A stretch of DNA of 64,000 bases, taken from positions 1,488,001 to 1,552,000 of the forward strand of contig NZ_CP102247.1 of the NCBI RefSeq assembly GCF_024599655.1, written 5' to 3'. A program made the position numbers and the translations under genes. Below the pieces are notes generated by a model, which worked only from the letters and a program-made list of their open reading frames with translations, was not told the origin of the DNA and searched no databases. This DNA comes from Enterobacter asburiae. Lineage in GTDB: Bacteria > Pseudomonadota > Gammaproteobacteria > Enterobacterales > Enterobacteriaceae. Positions within the stretch are counted from its first letter, which is position 1; each line of letters starts with the position of its first letter. Below are positions 51,201 to 60,555 of this stretch, in pieces.

Positions 51201-51800
51201 TTACAACGGTGAATCCTGGCTAATCTCATCCAGCGAAAGATGGAAGCTCGGCACAAACACCTGCATAAAGTAATCCATCTCTTCGCTGCGGCGGGATTCC
51301 AGCGTTTTTTCCAGACGCGTTTTCGCCAGTAAAAATTCGTTATTCCCCGCGGACAGCTCTTCCAGACACTTCAGGTAGGCGCAGAGCGCGTCGGCCTGTT
51401 TGACCAGCGACTTTTCATCTTCCGTGTACTGATGCTCATCGATGAGCGGCTCAAAGATGTCGCGCAACTCGTCCGGCACCATGTCAATCAGCTTCTGCTG
51501 GGCAATCTTCTCGATGGCCTTATATTCCTGCGCGATCTGCGAGTTGAAATATTTCACCGGCGTAGGCAGGTCGCCGGTCAGCACTTCTGACGCATCGTGG
51601 TACATCGCCAGCAGGGCAATGCGCTCTGGATTGACCTGACCGTTGAATTTGCGGTTTTTAATGGCGGCCAGCGCGTGAGCGACCATCGCAACCTGCAGAC
51701 TGTGCTCTGAGACATTTTCCGTGCGGACATTGCGCATCAGCGGCCAGCGGTTGATGAGTTTCAGGCGGGAGAGGTGGGCAAAGAAATGACTCTGACTCAT
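51201..51800 (-). CDS. yfbR: YfbR, 5'-deoxynucleotidase
   Basis: YfbR is an HD-domain phosphohydrolase that removes phosphate from deoxyribonucleoside 5'-monophosphates. In 199 residues the metal ligands are His33 (ENVSEHSLQ), His68-Asp69 (MYHDASEV) and Asp137 near LVKQADALCAYL. The start has AGG upstream. The gene is bracketed by single REP units of opposite orientation and lies downstream of alaA on the same strand. Confidence 0.95.
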   Translation of the reverse strand: MSQSHFFAHLSRLKLINRWPLMRNVRTENVSEHSLQVAMVAHALAAIKNRKFNGQVNPERIALLAMYHDASEVLTGDLPTPVKYFNSQIAQEYKAIEKIAQQKLIDMVPDELRDIFEPLIDEHQYTEDEKSLVKQADALCAYLKCLEELSAGNNEFLLAKTRLEKTLESRRSEEMDYFMQVFVPSFHLSLDEISQDSPL

Positions 51801-51876
51801 AGGTTACCTTTTGTCTTCACTGCGACAGGCGTTCATTGTGCGGGGAGGGGAGGGAAGATGCAAATCTGAAGGTGTT

Positions 51877-51907
51877 GTAGGCCGGGTAAGCGCAGCGCCA
51901 CCCGGCA
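51877..51907 (-). repeat. Single REP unit after alaA
   Basis: GTAGGCCGGGTAAGCGCAGCGCCACCCGGCA is one REP unit, inverted relative to the one at 51159. It lies 12 bases after the alaA stop. Confidence 0.82.
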
Positions 51908-51918
51908 GAAAGCCAGCG

Positions 51919-53133
51919 TTACTGATGATAACCGGACAGGAATCGCCCGAAGCGGCTGATGGCCATTTCGAGGTCATCTTCGCGCGGCAGCGTCACGATA
52001 CGCACGTGATCCGGCCACGGCCAGTTAAACGCCGTACCCTGAACCAGCAGCACTTTTTCCTGCAGCAGGAAATCGAGCACCATTTTCTGGTCGTCATGAA
52101 TATTGAAGCGCTTCGCGTCAATTTTCGGGAACATATAGAGCGCGCCATTTGGCTTCACGCAGGAGACGCCCGGAATATCGTTGATCAGCTCCCACGCGCG
52201 GTTGCGCTGTTCGTACAGGCGACCACCGGGAACGATGAACTCGCTAATGCTCTGATAGCCACCGAGCGCCGTCTGGATCGCGTGCTGCGCCGGAACGTTG
52301 GCACATAAACGCATGGAGGCCAGCATCTCCAGCCCTTCAATATAGCCTTTGGCGTGCTTTTTCGGACCGTTCAGTACCATCCAGCCCTGGCGGAAACCGG
52401 CCACGCGGTAGGTTTTAGACAGGCCGTTAAAGGTGACGGTCAGCAGATCCGGGGCCAGCGCAGCGATTGAGTGGTGCTGTGCCGCGTCGTACAGGATCTT
52501 GTCGTAGATTTCGTCGGCAAAGATGATCAGGTTGTGCTGGCGGGCGAGCTCGACGATCTCCATCAGCAGCTCTTTTGAGTACACCGCGCCCGTTGGGTTG
52601 TTCGGGTTGATGATCACGATGCCGCGCGTGCGGGGCGTAATTTTTGCGCGAATATCATCGAGGTCCGGGAACCAGTCAGAGGACTCGTCGCACAGATAGT
52701 GCACTGCTTTACCGCTGGACAGTGATACGGCAGCCGTCCACAGCGGATAATCCGGCGCGGGTACCAGCATTTCATCCCCGCTGTTCAGCAGCGCCTGCAT
52801 CGCCTGCACAATCAGTTCGGAGACGCCGTTGCCGATATAAATATCTTCAACGGTAACATCACGCATACCGCGTGCCTGGTAGTGCTGCATGATGGCTTTA
52901 CGTGCGGAGTAAAGTCCTTTTGAATCACAATAGCCTTGTGCAGTAGGAAGGTTGCGGATCACATCAACCAGAATTTCATCCGGCGCTTCAAAACCAAATG
53001 GCGCAGGGTTACCAATGTTGAGTTTCAGAACCTTGTTGCCTTCTTCTTCAAGGCGTTTTGCCTCTTTCAGAACCGGGCCGCGGATGTCATAACAGACGTT
53101 ATCTAGCTTGCTGGATTTTTCGATAGGGGACAT
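51919..53133 (-). CDS. alaA: AlaA, glutamate-pyruvate aminotransferase
   Basis: AlaA (YfbQ) is the main alanine-forming transaminase, moving the amino group of glutamate to pyruvate. The 404-residue protein is a class I PLP aminotransferase: Lys240 (NGLSKTYR) binds PLP, with NPNNPTGAVYS and FADEIYDKI. It is one residue shorter than E. coli at the C-terminus. It diverges from lrhA across a long AT-rich region, as in E. coli, where leucine-responsive Lrp control of alaA has been described. Confidence 0.96.
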   Translation of the reverse strand: MSPIEKSSKLDNVCYDIRGPVLKEAKRLEEEGNKVLKLNIGNPAPFGFEAPDEILVDVIRNLPTAQGYCDSKGLYSARKAIMQHYQARGMRDVTVEDIYIGNGVSELIVQAMQALLNSGDEMLVPAPDYPLWTAAVSLSSGKAVHYLCDESSDWFPDLDDIRAKITPRTRGIVIINPNNPTGAVYSKELLMEIVELARQHNLIIFADEIYDKILYDAAQHHSIAALAPDLLTVTFNGLSKTYRVAGFRQGWMVLNGPKKHAKGYIEGLEMLASMRLCANVPAQHAIQTALGGYQSISEFIVPGGRLYEQRNRAWELINDIPGVSCVKPNGALYMFPKIDAKRFNIHDDQKMVLDFLLQEKVLLVQGTAFNWPWPDHVRIVTLPREDDLEMAISRFGRFLSGYHQ

Positions 53134-54071
53134 GAACCTTTAACCTTTTCGCTATTATTGCCACTCCCTGCCGTGGAAGTCAGCACGGAATAATGTACTC
53201 CCCCCTCGCTTCGTTTTGAAGGGTGTGCAGTAGAAGATTTTGTGCCGGGAGCAAAATGTTGATAAATCTTTTTCGCTGTGTGCGTGCTTTTATGCTGGCG
53301 TAAAGTTGTGCTCACAGCGTCTCGTTAGGTTAAATGTGCTATTCATTTGTCAAAATTGTGTATATTGTGCTGGTAAAAATAAGTGGTAAGCAGGACAAAG
53401 GTGGCAATCACCCTGAGTGACATTTCGTTAAACCTGAATGCTTGATACATGTTCTGGTAATAGCATGCTGTGGCTAAAAGTTACTCATGTGAAATTAATG
53501 TTAAGTGCCATTAATGAATGGTCTTAATCTAAATTAAAATTTATTTATTATTAACCTAAAAAATGCAACTTTAGTTAATTCTAATAAAATTAGTTTAGAA
53601 GCTTAACATTCTTCTTTAATCCTCAATATTGCAATAAGACTTATAAATAAAGTGGATTTGGGTTAAGATGTCTTTCAGGAAAGCAGAGGTCAGAAGCATG
53701 CTTTTTGTATATCTGACGCTGTTTTTCCGAATTAATTGATTGTTATTGTTGGAGTTATCTCTGGCTGGAATGTGTCGAACATCTCCTGCTACGTTGACAG
53801 CGCTGCGATAAAGATGGCAGAAAAGGTGTTACACCTTTAATGTAATTTACATAAACCTGCGAACATCTAAATATCCTGAACGTTTAAGAGAATAAAAATA
53901 ACGTCATGAAACGTGCTTTCTGACTGTTGATATAAAGCAGCACAATAACTATCTGTCAGGCAGTCTGCCGGGCCGGGATGCGAGGGAAAATCTTCAGAGG
54001 GAATTGCTTAACTGTACACACACAGCTTCAACCCGGGCAGCTCCGCACGAGCAACCTGAAAGTGAATAGAT
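53134..54071. promoter_or_regulatory. Long AT-rich alaA/lrhA control region
   Basis: This 938-base gap has no credible gene. It is strongly AT-rich, especially 53330-53660, with many A/T runs that H-NS-type proteins favour. The lrhA transcript in E. coli has a long untranslated leader and RcsB control; I expect the same here but could not place a promoter or RcsB box with confidence. Confidence 0.5.
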
Positions 54072-55010
54072 ATGATAAATGCAAATCGTCCGATAATGAA
54101 TCTCGACCTCGATCTGCTGAGAACGTTTGTTGCGGTCGCCGATCTCAACACTTTTGCAGCAGCTGCTGCCGCCGTTTGCCGTACTCAGTCTGCCGTCAGC
54201 CAGCAAATGCAGCGGCTGGAGCAACTGGTTGGTAAAGAGCTTTTTGCGCGTCATGGGCGTAATAAGCTCTTAACGGAACACGGTATTCAGCTTCTGGGTT
54301 ATGCCAGGAAAATTCTTCGCTTTAATGATGAAGCATGTATGTCATTAATGTTTAGCAACCTTCAAGGGGTGCTAACGTTAGGCGCATCTGATGAGTCAGC
54401 GGATACTATATTGCCGTTTCTTCTCAACCGTATTAGCTCGGTTTATCCGAAGCTTGCGCTGGACGTTAGCGTAAAGCGTAATGCCTTTATGGTTGAGATG
54501 TTAAATGAGAATAAAGTCGATCTGGTGGTGACGACGCATCGTCCCGGGCAGTTTGATTGCCTGACGTTGCGTACATCACCTACGCACTGGTATTGCGCAG
54601 CCGAATACGTGCTGCAAAAAGGCGAGCCGGTTCCACTGGTCTTACTGGATGATCCGAGCCCGTTCCGCGACATGGTGCTCACAGCGCTGAATGAGGCCAA
54701 CATTCCGTGGCGTCTGGCGTATGTGGCTTCCACGCTGCCAGCGGTTCGTGCCGCCGTGAAGGCCGGTCTGGGCGTAACGGCCCGTCCGGTAGAGATGATG
54801 AGCCCCGATCTGCGCGTCCTTGGGAAATCCGATGGTCTTCCTGCGCTGCCGGATACGGAGTATCTGCTCTGCCACAATTCGTCCAGCCATAACGAGTTGG
54901 CCAAAGTGGTGTTCGAGGCGATGGAAAACTACCATAACCCGTGGCAGTTCGAACGCGTTACCTCCGAAGGGGGGGACGACTCCCTGATCGTTGAAGGGGA
55001 TTTTGAGTGA
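54072..55010 (+). CDS. lrhA: LrhA, LysR-type regulator of motility and RpoS
   Basis: LrhA is a LysR-type regulator that represses flhDC, and hence motility, and affects RpoS levels. The 312 residues equal the E. coli length. The helix-turn-helix LLRTFVAVADLNTFAAAAAAVCRTQSAVSQQMQRLE (~15-50) is nearly invariant; the effector domain (~95-300) is less so, chiefly in the last 40 residues. The ribosome site is weak (AAGTGAATAG). It lies upstream of nuo, 630 bases from nuoA. Confidence 0.95.
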   Translation: MINANRPIMNLDLDLLRTFVAVADLNTFAAAAAAVCRTQSAVSQQMQRLEQLVGKELFARHGRNKLLTEHGIQLLGYARKILRFNDEACMSLMFSNLQGVLTLGASDESADTILPFLLNRISSVYPKLALDVSVKRNAFMVEMLNENKVDLVVTTHRPGQFDCLTLRTSPTHWYCAAEYVLQKGEPVPLVLLDDPSPFRDMVLTALNEANIPWRLAYVASTLPAVRAAVKAGLGVTARPVEMMSPDLRVLGKSDGLPALPDTEYLLCHNSSSHNELAKVVFEAMENYHNPWQFERVTSEGGDDSLIVEGDFE

Positions 55011-55047
55011 TCGATAGCTCAAAATTCTGGTAACAAAATGTAAGTGT

Positions 55048-55093
55048 AAAAAAAAGCCACTCGTGTGATTTTCACATGCAGTGGCTTTTTTTT
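55048..55093 (+). terminator. lrhA terminator
   Basis: AGCCACT (55055-55061) and AGTGGCT (55080-55086) form the outer stem, with an inner TGTGA/TCACA stem, flanked by a long A run and T8. A strong, possibly bidirectional terminator. Confidence 0.9.
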
Positions 55094-55640
55094 AGCAAAA
55101 ATACCCGCTTATGGCGCATGGATTTTCAGGATATTCTATATTTATCAATAAGTTAAATGCTTTTGCTTAAAACTTGTCCGTTTTCCGTTCTAACTTCATC
55201 CATATCCCTCTCATGTTAAAAAAACAGGAAATATGTTGCCGTTTTCCAGGTTGAATTAACAAAAGCGTGTCTCAGATCAAGAAAATACTCCTATTTGGGG
55301 GGAGGAATCGTTGGCAAATCCTGTCAAAATAGGAGGGTTATTTTTTTTACTTCCGAAACGGACACGATTCAACAACATACATTTGACGGCAAGTCATGCA
55401 CCCACCAGGGTTAAAGGGCACCAAATGTTAATGAGAATCGCTCGATGTAATTTAATGTGAAGAAACCTTTGTTAAAGTTGACAATAGGTTATAGAAAGGA
55501 GTAAAAAACCCCATCATTTTGCTGTCTACGTCTCATTTCTGACAGTTAGTGTAAGGTTATTTGTTCCTCCCCATGAATCGATGTGATGCCCATCTGCCAG
55601 CAAGAGCAGTGTCGTTGGTATCACTTTTGATGAGTAAGCA
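55094..55640 (+). promoter_or_regulatory. nuo operon upstream region
   Basis: About 547 bases without a gene precede nuoA. The segment is AT-rich and includes TTGACA at 55478-55483, but I see no well-spaced -10 for it. In E. coli the equivalent region carries two promoters with NarL, ArcA and Fis control; I could not assign those sites here by eye. Confidence 0.5.
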
Positions 55641-56081
55641 ATGAGTATGTCAACATCCACAGAAGTCATCGCTCATCACTGGGCATTCGCAATCTTTCTT
55701 ATTGTAGCCATTGGCCTGTGCTGCCTGATGTTAGTCGGCGGCTGGTTCCTGGGCGGTCGCGCCCGTGCAAGGCACAAAAACACACCTTTCGAATCAGGTA
55801 TTGATTCAGTAGGTTCCGCTCGCTTACGCCTGTCTGCCAAGTTCTATCTGGTAGCCATGTTCTTCGTCATCTTCGACGTGGAAGCGCTTTACCTTTTCGC
55901 ATGGTCAACGTCCATCCGCGAAAGTGGTTGGGTGGGCTTTGTCGAGGCCGCAATTTTCATTTTAGTGCTACTGGCCGGTCTGGTTTATCTGGTGCGTATT
56001 GGCGCGCTTGACTGGACGCCTGCGCGTTCACGTCGTGAACACATCAACCCGGAAAACAGTATCTCTAATCGTCAGCAGTAA
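55641..56081 (+). CDS. nuoA: NuoA, NADH-quinone oxidoreductase subunit A
   Basis: NuoA is a small membrane subunit of complex I near the quinone site. The 146-residue protein has three membrane helices (~15-38, ~68-90, ~97-118) and the conserved KNTPFESGIDSVGSARLRLSAKFY loop that lines the quinone channel, then FDVEALYLFAW. Only a weak TGAG site precedes the start. First gene of the nuo operon, 15 bases before nuoB. Confidence 0.96.
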   Translation: MSMSTSTEVIAHHWAFAIFLIVAIGLCCLMLVGGWFLGGRARARHKNTPFESGIDSVGSARLRLSAKFYLVAMFFVIFDVEALYLFAWSTSIRESGWVGFVEAAIFILVLLAGLVYLVRIGALDWTPARSRREHINPENSISNRQQ

Positions 56082-56096
56082 CAGCGAGGCAATAAG

Positions 56097-56771
56097 ATGG
56101 ATTATACGCTCACCCGCATAGATCCTAACGGTGAGAATGACCGTTACCCCCTGCAAAAACAGGAGATCGTAACCGACCCCCTGGAGCAAGAAGTCAATAA
56201 AAGCGTGTACATGGGCAAACTCGAACATGCCATGCACGATATGGTCAACTGGGGTCGTAAGAACTCCATCTGGCCGTACAACTTTGGCCTTTCTTGCTGC
56301 TACGTTGAAATGGTGACGTCATTCACTGCGGTGCATGACGTTGCGCGTTTTGGGGCAGAGGTACTGCGTGCTTCCCCACGTCAGGCTGACCTGATGGTGG
56401 TAGCCGGTACGTGCTTTACCAAGATGGCACCTGTTATTCAGCGTCTTTATGACCAGATGCTGGAGCCTAAATGGGTTATCTCCATGGGCGCATGTGCAAA
56501 CTCTGGCGGTATGTACGACATTTATTCCGTCGTGCAGGGCGTAGATAAGTTTATTCCAGTGGATGTGTACATCCCAGGTTGTCCGCCACGTCCGGAAGCT
56601 TACATGCAGGCGCTGATGCTGCTGCAGGAGTCTATCGGTAAAGAACGTCGCCCACTGTCGTGGGTTGTTGGCGATCAGGGTGTGTATCGCGCGAACATGC
56701 AGTCTGAGCGCGAGCGTAAACGTGGTGAACGTATTGCCGTCACCAATCTGCGTACGCCTGACGAAATTTAA
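56097..56771 (+). CDS. nuoB: NuoB, NADH-quinone oxidoreductase subunit B
   Basis: NuoB holds cluster N2, the last [4Fe-4S] centre before quinone. The likely ligands are Cys67 and Cys68 (LSCCYVEM), Cys133 (MGACANSGG) and Cys162 (IPGCPPRPE). At 224 residues it is four longer than remembered E. coli NuoB, the extra residues being near position 43-47 (KLEHAMHDM). It lies between nuoA and nuoC in the usual order. Confidence 0.96.
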   Translation: MDYTLTRIDPNGENDRYPLQKQEIVTDPLEQEVNKSVYMGKLEHAMHDMVNWGRKNSIWPYNFGLSCCYVEMVTSFTAVHDVARFGAEVLRASPRQADLMVVAGTCFTKMAPVIQRLYDQMLEPKWVISMGACANSGGMYDIYSVVQGVDKFIPVDVYIPGCPPRPEAYMQALMLLQESIGKERRPLSWVVGDQGVYRANMQSERERKRGERIAVTNLRTPDEI

Positions 56772-56860
56772 TTTGCGCCTGTAGGCCTGGAGAACACCTT
56801 CGCATATCACTACTCAAATAGCGCGAAGCCAGGCTCAACAGTCACCACGGACCATTTGCA

Positions 56861-58663
56861 ATGGTGAACAATATGACCGACTTAACCGCGCAAGAAGCCG
56901 CCTGGCAGACCCGGGATCATCTGGATGACCCAGTCATTGGCGAACTGCGCAACCGTTTTGGGCCGGATGCCTTTACTGTTCAGGCTACCCGCACCGGGGT
57001 ACCCGTTGTTTGGGTGAAGCGTGAGCAATTGCTGGAAGTTGTCGATTTCCTCAAGAAATTGCCAAAACCGTACGTCATGCTGTTTGACTTACACGGCATG
57101 GATGAACGTCTGCGTACCCACCGCCAGGGTCTCCCTGCTGCGGATTTTTCCGTTTTCTACCACCTGATCTCAATAGACCGTAATACGGATATCATGCTCA
57201 AGGTGGCATTGTCTGAAAACGACATGCATCTGCCGACGATCACTAAACTTTTCCCGAACGCCAACTGGTACGAGCGTGAAACCTGGGAAATGTTCGGCAT
57301 GACCTTCGACGGTCACCCGCATCTGACGCGCATCATGATGCCGCAGACCTGGACCGGCCACCCGCTGCGTAAAGACTACCCTGCACGTGCAACCGAATTC
57401 GATCCGTTTGAGCTGACCAAAGCCAAGCAGGATCTGGAGATGGAAGCGCTGACCTTCAAGCCGGAAGACTGGGGCATGAAGCGCGGTACCGACAACGAGG
57501 ACTTCATGTTCCTCAACCTCGGTCCAAACCACCCGTCTGCGCACGGTGCATTCCGTATTATTCTTCAGCTTGATGGCGAAGAGATTGTCGATTGCGTGCC
57601 TGACATCGGCTACCACCACCGTGGTGCTGAGAAGATGGGCGAGCGTCAGTCCTGGCACAGCTACATTCCGTATACCGACCGTATCGAGTATCTCGGCGGC
57701 TGCGTCAACGAGATGCCATACGTGCTGGCCGTTGAAAAACTGGCGGGAATCGTTACGCCGGATCGCGTTAACGTGATTCGCGTCATGCTGTCAGAACTGT
57801 TCCGTATCAACAGCCACCTGCTGTACATCTCCACGTTCATTCAGGACGTCGGCGCGATGACCCCGGTCTTCTTCGCCTTTACCGACCGTCAGAAAATCTA
57901 CGATCTGGTAGAAGCGATTACCGGTTTCCGTATGCACCCGGCCTGGTTCCGTATCGGCGGTGTGGCACACGATCTGCCGCGCGGCTGGGACCGTCTGCTG
58001 CGTGAATTCCTCGACTGGATGCCAAAACGTCTGGCGTCCTACGAGAAAGCCGCGCTGCGTAACACCATCCTGAAAGGCCGTTCCCAGGGCGTTGCTGCCT
58101 ACGGCGCGAAAGAAGCGCTGGAGTGGGGTACGACAGGTGCAGGTCTGCGTGCGACCGGTATTGATTTCGACGTGCGTAAAGCCCGTCCTTACTCTGGCTA
58201 CGAGAACTTCGACTTTGAAGTCCCGGTGGGCGGCGGTGTTTCCGACTGCTACACCCGCGTGATGCTGAAAGTAGAAGAGCTGCGCCAGAGTCTGCGCATC
58301 CTTGAGCAGTGCCTCAACAACATGCCGGAAGGCCCGTTCAAGGCGGATCACCCGCTGACGACGCCGCCACCGAAAGAGCGCACGCTGCAACATATCGAAA
58401 CCCTGATCACCCACTTCCTGCAGGTTTCCTGGGGTCCGGTCATGCCGGCGCAAGAATCCTTCCAGATGATTGAAGCGACCAAGGGTATTAACAGTTACTA
58501 CCTGACCAGTGACGGCAGCACCATGAGCTACCGTACCCGCGTGCGTACGCCGAGCTTTGCGCACCTGCAGCAGATCCCGTCCGCCATCCGCGGCAGTCTG
58601 GTCTCCGACCTGATTGTGTATCTGGGTAGTATCGATTTTGTTATGTCAGATGTGGACCGCTAA
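56861..58663 (+). CDS. nuoC: NuoCD, fused NADH-quinone oxidoreductase subunits C and D
   Basis: This 600-residue fusion combines the 30-kDa (NuoC, ~1-190) and 49-kDa (NuoD, ~210-600) peripheral subunits that form the quinone-binding part of complex I. The C part has YERETWEMFGMTFDGHPHL and HPLRKDYPARATEF; the D part has LNLGPNHPSAHGAFR and DIGYHHRGAEKMGE. The fusion is normal for Enterobacteriaceae. ATG at 56861 is reported; ATG at 56873 (596 residues) has GGTGA upstream and may be the true start. Confidence 0.95.
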   Translation: MVNNMTDLTAQEAAWQTRDHLDDPVIGELRNRFGPDAFTVQATRTGVPVVWVKREQLLEVVDFLKKLPKPYVMLFDLHGMDERLRTHRQGLPAADFSVFYHLISIDRNTDIMLKVALSENDMHLPTITKLFPNANWYERETWEMFGMTFDGHPHLTRIMMPQTWTGHPLRKDYPARATEFDPFELTKAKQDLEMEALTFKPEDWGMKRGTDNEDFMFLNLGPNHPSAHGAFRIILQLDGEEIVDCVPDIGYHHRGAEKMGERQSWHSYIPYTDRIEYLGGCVNEMPYVLAVEKLAGIVTPDRVNVIRVMLSELFRINSHLLYISTFIQDVGAMTPVFFAFTDRQKIYDLVEAITGFRMHPAWFRIGGVAHDLPRGWDRLLREFLDWMPKRLASYEKAALRNTILKGRSQGVAAYGAKEALEWGTTGAGLRATGIDFDVRKARPYSGYENFDFEVPVGGGVSDCYTRVMLKVEELRQSLRILEQCLNNMPEGPFKADHPLTTPPPKERTLQHIETLITHFLQVSWGPVMPAQESFQMIEATKGINSYYLTSDGSTMSYRTRVRTPSFAHLQQIPSAIRGSLVSDLIVYLGSIDFVMSDVDR

Positions 58664-58665
58664 TT

Positions 58666-59166
58666 ATGCACGAGAATCAACAACCACAAACCGAGGCTTT
58701 TGAGCTGAGTGAAGCAGAACGTGCCGCCATTGAGCATGAGATGCACCACTACGAAGACCCGCGTGCGGCGTCCATTGAAGCGCTGAAAATCGTACAGAAA
58801 CAGCGTGGTTGGGTGCCGGATGGGGCGATCTATGAGATCGCGAAAGTGCTGGGTATTCCGGCAAGCGACGTAGAAGGCGTAGCCACGTTCTACAGCCAGA
58901 TCTTCCGTCAGCCGGTTGGCCGCCATGTGATCCGCTACTGTGACAGCGTTGTCTGCCACATCACCGGGTATCAGGGCATCCAGGCTGCGATTGAGAAGAA
59001 GCTCAATATCAAGCCGGGCCAGACCACGTTCGATGGACGCTTTACTCTGCTGCCAACCTGCTGCCTGGGTAACTGCGACAAGGGGCCGACCATGATGATT
59101 GATGAGGACACTCACAGCCATCTGACGCCGGAAGCGATTCCTGACCTGCTGGAGCAGTACAAATGA
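58666..59166 (+). CDS. nuoE: NuoE, NADH-quinone oxidoreductase subunit E
   Basis: NuoE carries the [2Fe-2S] cluster N1a beside the FMN site of complex I. The 166 residues equal the E. coli length. Cluster ligands are Cys92 and Cys97 (RYCDSVVCHITG) and Cys133 and Cys137 (PTCCLGNCDKGP). It begins two bases after nuoC and its TGA overlaps nuoF by four bases. Confidence 0.97.
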   Translation: MHENQQPQTEAFELSEAERAAIEHEMHHYEDPRAASIEALKIVQKQRGWVPDGAIYEIAKVLGIPASDVEGVATFYSQIFRQPVGRHVIRYCDSVVCHITGYQGIQAAIEKKLNIKPGQTTFDGRFTLLPTCCLGNCDKGPTMMIDEDTHSHLTPEAIPDLLEQYK

Positions 59167-60500
59167 AAACTGTAATTCGTACTGCTGAGACGCATCCGCT
59201 GACCTGGCGTCTGCGCGATGACAAACAGCCGGTATGGCTCGACGAATACCAGAGCAAAAACGGCTATGCCGGTGCGCGTAAAGCCCTCGGCGGCATGGCG
59301 CCGGATGACATCGTTAATGCGGTGAAAGACTCCGGCCTGAAAGGGCGCGGCGGTGCGGGCTTCTCCACCGGTCTGAAGTGGAGCCTGATGCCAAAAGACG
59401 AATCCATGAACATCCGTTACCTGCTGTGTAACGCCGATGAAATGGAGCCGGGCACCTATAAAGACCGCCTGCTGATGGAACAGCTGCCGCACCTGCTGGT
59501 GGAAGGCATGCTGATCTCCGCGTTTGCGCTGAAAGCGTACCGTGGCTACATCTTCCTGCGCGGTGAGTACATCGAAGCGGCGGAAAACCTGCGTCGCGCG
59601 ATTGCCGAAGCTACCGAAGCGGGCCTGCTGGGCAAAAACATCCTGGGTACCGGGTTTGACTTCGAACTGTTCGTGCACACCGGTGCAGGGCGTTATATCT
59701 GCGGTGAAGAAACCGCGCTGATTAACTCCCTGGAAGGCCGCCGCGCGAACCCGCGTTCCAAGCCACCGTTCCCGGCAAGCTCCGGCGTATGGGGTAAACC
59801 GACCTGCGTAAACAACGTTGAAACCCTGTGTAACGTTCCGGCTATCCTCGCCAACGGCGTGGAGTGGTATCAGGGCATCTCCTCAAGCAAAGATGCCGGT
59901 ACCAAGCTGATGGGCTTCTCCGGTCGCGTTAAAAATCCAGGCGTCTGGGAACTGCCGTTCGGTACCACCGCACGTGAAATTCTTGAAGACTATGCGGGCG
60001 GCATGCGCGATGGCCTGAAATTCAAAGCCTGGCAGCCGGGTGGGGCAGGGACAGACTTCCTGACCGAAGCCCACCTTGACCTGCCGATGGAATTCGAAAG
60101 CATTGGTAAAGCAGGCAGCCGTCTGGGTACGGCGCTGGCGATGGCCGTCGACCACGAGATCGGCATGGTCTCGCTGGTGCGTAACCTGGAAGAGTTCTTC
60201 GCCCGCGAGTCCTGCGGCTGGTGTACACCGTGCCGTGATGGTCTGCCGTGGAGCGTGAAGATCCTGCGTGCAATCGAACGTGGCGAAGGCCAGCCTGGGG
60301 ATATCGAGACGCTTGAGCAACTGTGTCGATTCTTAGGCCCGGGTAAAACCTTCTGTGCCCACGCACCGGGTGCCGTCGAACCTCTGCAGAGCGCGATCAA
60401 ATATTTCCGCGACGAGTTCGAAGCAGGCATCAAGCAGCCGTTCAGCAATACCCATGCGATTAATGGGATTCAGCCGAACCTGCTTAAAGCGCGCTGGTAA
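59163..60500 (+). CDS. nuoF: NuoF, NADH-quinone oxidoreductase subunit F
   Basis: NuoF binds NADH and FMN and holds [4Fe-4S] cluster N3. The 445 residues equal the E. coli length. The NADH/FMN loop is GLKGRGGAGFSTGLKW (~58-73), the FMN segment GAGRYICGEETAL follows, and cluster ligands Cys351, Cys354 and Cys357 lie in ESCGWCTPCRDG with a fourth Cys near 398. The start overlaps nuoE by four bases (ATGA). Confidence 0.97.
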   Translation: MKTVIRTAETHPLTWRLRDDKQPVWLDEYQSKNGYAGARKALGGMAPDDIVNAVKDSGLKGRGGAGFSTGLKWSLMPKDESMNIRYLLCNADEMEPGTYKDRLLMEQLPHLLVEGMLISAFALKAYRGYIFLRGEYIEAAENLRRAIAEATEAGLLGKNILGTGFDFELFVHTGAGRYICGEETALINSLEGRRANPRSKPPFPASSGVWGKPTCVNNVETLCNVPAILANGVEWYQGISSSKDAGTKLMGFSGRVKNPGVWELPFGTTAREILEDYAGGMRDGLKFKAWQPGGAGTDFLTEAHLDLPMEFESIGKAGSRLGTALAMAVDHEIGMVSLVRNLEEFFARESCGWCTPCRDGLPWSVKILRAIERGEGQPGDIETLEQLCRFLGPGKTFCAHAPGAVEPLQSAIKYFRDEFEAGIKQPFSNTHAINGIQPNLLKARW

Positions 60501-60555
60501 CGACAAGAATTTTGATTAACGCTCGGTTTCGACCGAGCCAACTGGAAGCATGCTA

